From JAFECT01 sp964432415 (lineage in GTDB: Bacteria > Pseudomonadota > Alphaproteobacteria > Caulobacterales > Caulobacteraceae), in contig CAYSNW010000010.1 in NCBI GenBank assembly GCA_964432415.1, forward strand, positions 1-64,000: a DNA stretch of 64,000 nucleotides, given 5' to 3'. The position numbers and the translations under genes were made by a program. Below are positions 61,769 through 64,000 of the stretch, piece after piece. Position 1 is the first letter of the stretch, and every line of letters begins with the position of its first letter. A model generated the notes under the pieces. It made no database searches. It worked only from the letters and a program-made list of their open reading frames with translations, and was not told where the DNA came from.

Positions 61769-61999
61769 ATGTCGTTTCAGGCCTACCTCGACAACATCCA
61801 GACCAAGACCGGCAAGTCGCCGGACGATTTTCGCCGGATGGCACGGGCAAAGGGCTTCGCCGTCGAGGGCGGCGGCATCGCGCCCGGCGTGAAGGCGACC
61901 CAGATCACCGACTGGCTCAAGGCCGAGTTCGCCCTGGGCCACGGCCACGCCATGGCGATCGTGGCCCTGCTGAAGGGGCGCAAGAAGCCGGGCGCCTGA
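61769..61999 (+). CDS. DUF4287-domain protein
   Basis: 76 residues: MSFQAYLDNIQTKTGKSPDD, FRRMARAKGF, GVKATQITDWLKAEFALGHG and HAMAIVALLKG, the complete DUF4287 motif set. Small cytosolic helical protein of unknown function, common in Actinobacteria and Proteobacteria and often fused or next to DUF5655. 58 bp before the FAD enzyme. Confidence 0.9.
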   Translation: MSFQAYLDNIQTKTGKSPDDFRRMARAKGFAVEGGGIAPGVKATQITDWLKAEFALGHGHAMAIVALLKGRKKPGA

Positions 62000-62057
62000 G
62001 GCAGCTCGGCGCACGCCCGAACTGGCGATCCGCCGCCAAGCCGCTACATAGGCGCCC

Positions 62058-63656
62058 ATGCTGCGCCTGAGTGAACTGAAGCTTCCCCTCGACCATCCGC
62101 CCGAGGCCCTGCCGGCGGCCATCGCCGAACGCCTTGGCGTGGCGGTGGACGAAATCCGATCCTGGTCGGTGTGGAAGCGGGCCCACGACGCGCGCAAGAA
62201 AGCCGCGATCCTGAAGGTCTACATCGTCGATGTGGAGCTCGACGACGAGGCGGCCGCGCTCGCGCGCTTCGCCGGCGATCCGCATGTGCGTCCCACCCCG
62301 GACACCACCTACAGGCCCGTGGCCAAGGCGCCGGCGAACGCGCCGCGCCCGGTGGTGATCGGCGCCGGTCCCTGCGGCCTGTTTGCGGGCCTGATCCTGG
62401 CCGAGATGGGCTTCCGGCCGATCATCCTCGACCGCGGCAAGGTGGTGCGCGAGCGCACGAAGGACACCTGGGGCCTGTGGCGGCGCGGCGAGCTCGATCC
62501 GGAATCCAACGTCCAGTTCGGCGAAGGCGGGGCCGGGACCTTCTCCGACGGCAAGCTCTACAGCCAGATCAAAGACCCGCGCTTTCTCGGCCGCAAGGTG
62601 CTGACCGAGTTCGTTCAGGCCGGGGCGCCCGAAGAAATTCTCACCGAAGCCCATCCCCACATCGGCACCTTCCGCCTGGTGACCATGGTCGAGAGCCTGC
62701 GGGCCAAGATCGAAGCCTTGGGCGGCGAGTACCGCTTTCAGCAGCGGGTCGTCGATTTCGAGATCGAGGCGGGGCGCCTGCGCGGCCTGCATCTGCACAC
62801 CGGCGAGTTCCTGGAGGCCTCCCAGGTGGTGCTGGCGGTCGGCCACTCGGCGCGCGACACCTTCCAGGCGCTCCACGACCGCGACGTCTTCCTCGAGGCC
62901 AAGCCGTTCTCGATCGGTTTCCGCATCGAGCACCCTCAGTCCTGGATCGACCGCGCCCGCTTCGGCGCCTGCGCGGGCCATCCCGACCTGGGCGCGGCGG
63001 CCTACGCCTTGTCCCACCACGCTTCCAACGGACGCACCGCCTACAGCTTCTGCATGTGCCCCGGCGGGACTGTGGTGGCGGCGACCTCGGAGACGGGCCG
63101 GGTCGTGACCAACGGGATGAGCCAGTATTCGCGCAACGAGCGCAACGCCAACTCCGGCCTGGTGGTGGGCGTCACCCCGGCCGACTTCCCCTCCGATCAC
63201 CCCCTGGCCGGGATCGAGCTGCAGCGCGGCCTTGAGAGCCTGGCCTTCGAACTCGGCGGCGGCGACTACTTCGCGCCCGGTCAAACCGTCGGCGACTTCC
63301 TGGCCGGACGAGTCCCAACCGCCCTGGGCTCGGTCGAGCCCTCTTACAAGCCCGGTGTGCGGCCCGCGGACCTGTCGCTGGCCCTGCCGGACTACGCCAT
63401 CTCAGCCCTGCGTGAGGCCCTCCCCGTTTTCGGCCGCCAGATCCCGCGCTACGACGATCCCGACGCCCTGCTGACCGGGGTCGAGACCCGCACCTCCGCG
63501 CCGGTGCGCATCACCCGGGGCAAGGACTTCATGAGCCTCAACACCCGGGGCCTGTTCCCGGCCGGGGAGGGGGCGGGCTACGCCGGCGGCATCCTCTCGG
63601 CGGCGGTGGACGGCATCAAGGCGGCAGAGGCCCTGGCCCTGGCGATGGCAGGATGA
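62058..63656 (+). CDS. FAD-dependent oxidoreductase (COG2509 type)
   Basis: 532 residues. After an N-terminal 90-residue domain, RPVVIGAGPCGLFAGLILAE (about 94-113) is the FAD Rossmann motif; then the family blocks NVQFGEGGAGTFSDGKLYSQ, FCMCPGGTVVAATSETGRV, NSGLVVGVTPADF and GLFPAGEGAGYAGGILSAAV. Members are predicted flavin dehydrogenases with no settled substrate. Overlaps the next gene by ATGA. Confidence 0.9.
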   Translation: MLRLSELKLPLDHPPEALPAAIAERLGVAVDEIRSWSVWKRAHDARKKAAILKVYIVDVELDDEAAALARFAGDPHVRPTPDTTYRPVAKAPANAPRPVVIGAGPCGLFAGLILAEMGFRPIILDRGKVVRERTKDTWGLWRRGELDPESNVQFGEGGAGTFSDGKLYSQIKDPRFLGRKVLTEFVQAGAPEEILTEAHPHIGTFRLVTMVESLRAKIEALGGEYRFQQRVVDFEIEAGRLRGLHLHTGEFLEASQVVLAVGHSARDTFQALHDRDVFLEAKPFSIGFRIEHPQSWIDRARFGACAGHPDLGAAAYALSHHASNGRTAYSFCMCPGGTVVAATSETGRVVTNGMSQYSRNERNANSGLVVGVTPADFPSDHPLAGIELQRGLESLAFELGGGDYFAPGQTVGDFLAGRVPTALGSVEPSYKPGVRPADLSLALPDYAISALREALPVFGRQIPRYDDPDALLTGVETRTSAPVRITRGKDFMSLNTRGLFPAGEGAGYAGGILSAAVDGIKAAEALALAMAG

Positions 63657-64000
63657 GCCTCCTCAGCGCCCCTTCGCGTCGGACACTGTTCACTGCCCTG
63701 GCCGCGACCGGCGTGGCGCCGATGGCCGCTGCCGCGCCCGCACGCACCATCGCCCTGACCATCGACGACCTGCTGTTCGTGCCGGGCGTCCTGCCCGACG
63801 ACCTGGCCAACGCCCGTCGCGTCACCCGCAATCTTCTCGCCACCCTCAAGGACCGCCGCGCCCCGGCGCTGGGCCTGGTCAATGCGGCGCGGCTGGAGAT
63901 TGCGGATCAAGAGGCCGCGCGCACGGCGCTGCTCGCCGACTGGGTCCGCGCCGGCGCCAGCCTGGGCAACCACAGCTTCTCGCACGCGGACTACAACACC
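63653..64000 (+). CDS. polysaccharide deacetylase family protein, 5' part
   Basis: First 116 codons only; continues past the right edge. The N-terminus APSRRTLFTALAATGVAPMA looks like a signal sequence with an RR pair (possible Tat export). RTIALTIDDLLFV holds the paired aspartates of the NodB-type site, and SLGNHSFSHAD supplies the HxxxH metal motif. Zinc-dependent de-N-acetylation of a glycan is expected. ATG overlaps the upstream stop (ATGA). Confidence 0.82.
   Translation, partial: MSLLSAPSRRTLFTALAATGVAPMAAAAPARTIALTIDDLLFVPGVLPDDLANARRVTRNLLATLKDRRAPALGLVNAARLEIADQEAARTALLADWVRAGASLGNHSFSHADYNT

Overview
The window is a high-GC, densely packed bacterial chromosome segment, most likely from Caulobacteraceae (Caulobacter or Phenylobacterium type). 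Supporting evidence is the dipM-like/yajC/secD/secF order, an alphaproteobacterial LexA box (GTTC-N7-GTTC) before uvrA, a FAD/folate-type TrmFO, ECF42/DGPF modules and Caulobacter-style intergenic palindromes. No rRNA, tRNA, CRISPR array, transposase or prophage was found. The genus is inference; gene identities rest on motifs read from the translations.

Layout. 1-5.5 kb: end of an NlpD/DipM-type LytM protein, the yajC-secD-secF export operon, a PuuD-type membrane protein and a squalene/phytoene-synthase-like protein, with palindromic repeats and a clear terminator. 5.6-8.7 kb: DUF2059 protein, trmFO, a tiny membrane protein and a LytTR regulator. 8.8-13.4 kb: five tandem paralogous multi-pass membrane proteins. 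13.5-15.4 kb: an ArsR regulator driving a DUF805-SRPBCC fusion, then an ASCH protein. 15.5-18.5 kb: uvrA and its SOS box. 18.6-32.8 kb: mostly exported or membrane proteins of unknown role, a cyclophilin, Ohr, an S9 peptidase, rlmE, an amidohydrolase and a lower-GC HEAT-like gene. 33-38 kb: guaB, a MAPEG protein, an rsmB-like methyltransferase carrying an in-frame palindromic repeat, and guaA.

38-44.2 kb is the most interesting part: nine genes that look like one LysR regulon. A divergent LysR gene faces three leftward transcription units (RidA + NTF2-like; exported methyltransferase-like + GNAT; exported small protein + GFA + class V PLP enzyme + second RidA). Each starts with a copy of the same promoter module: a T-N11-A LysR box and a TATAAT-like -10 at identical spacing. 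I infer an uncharacterised inducible pathway built around PLP/imine chemistry.

44.6-49.2 kb holds two ECF42 sigma factor/DGPF modules in mirror orientation, each preceded by TGTCGA-N16-TCG(A/T)CGTC, flanking a low-GC gene with PD-(D/E)XK nuclease-like motifs. 49.2-55.3 kb has two more LysR genes, an ArsR-SRPBCC pair, a second SRPBCC gene, and single enzymes and unknowns. 55.8-61.5 kb is a leftward GntR(YtrA)-ABC transporter operon continuing into five further membrane genes, four of them related to DUF2306. The window ends with a DUF4287 protein, a COG2509-type FAD oxidoreductase and the start of a polysaccharide deacetylase.
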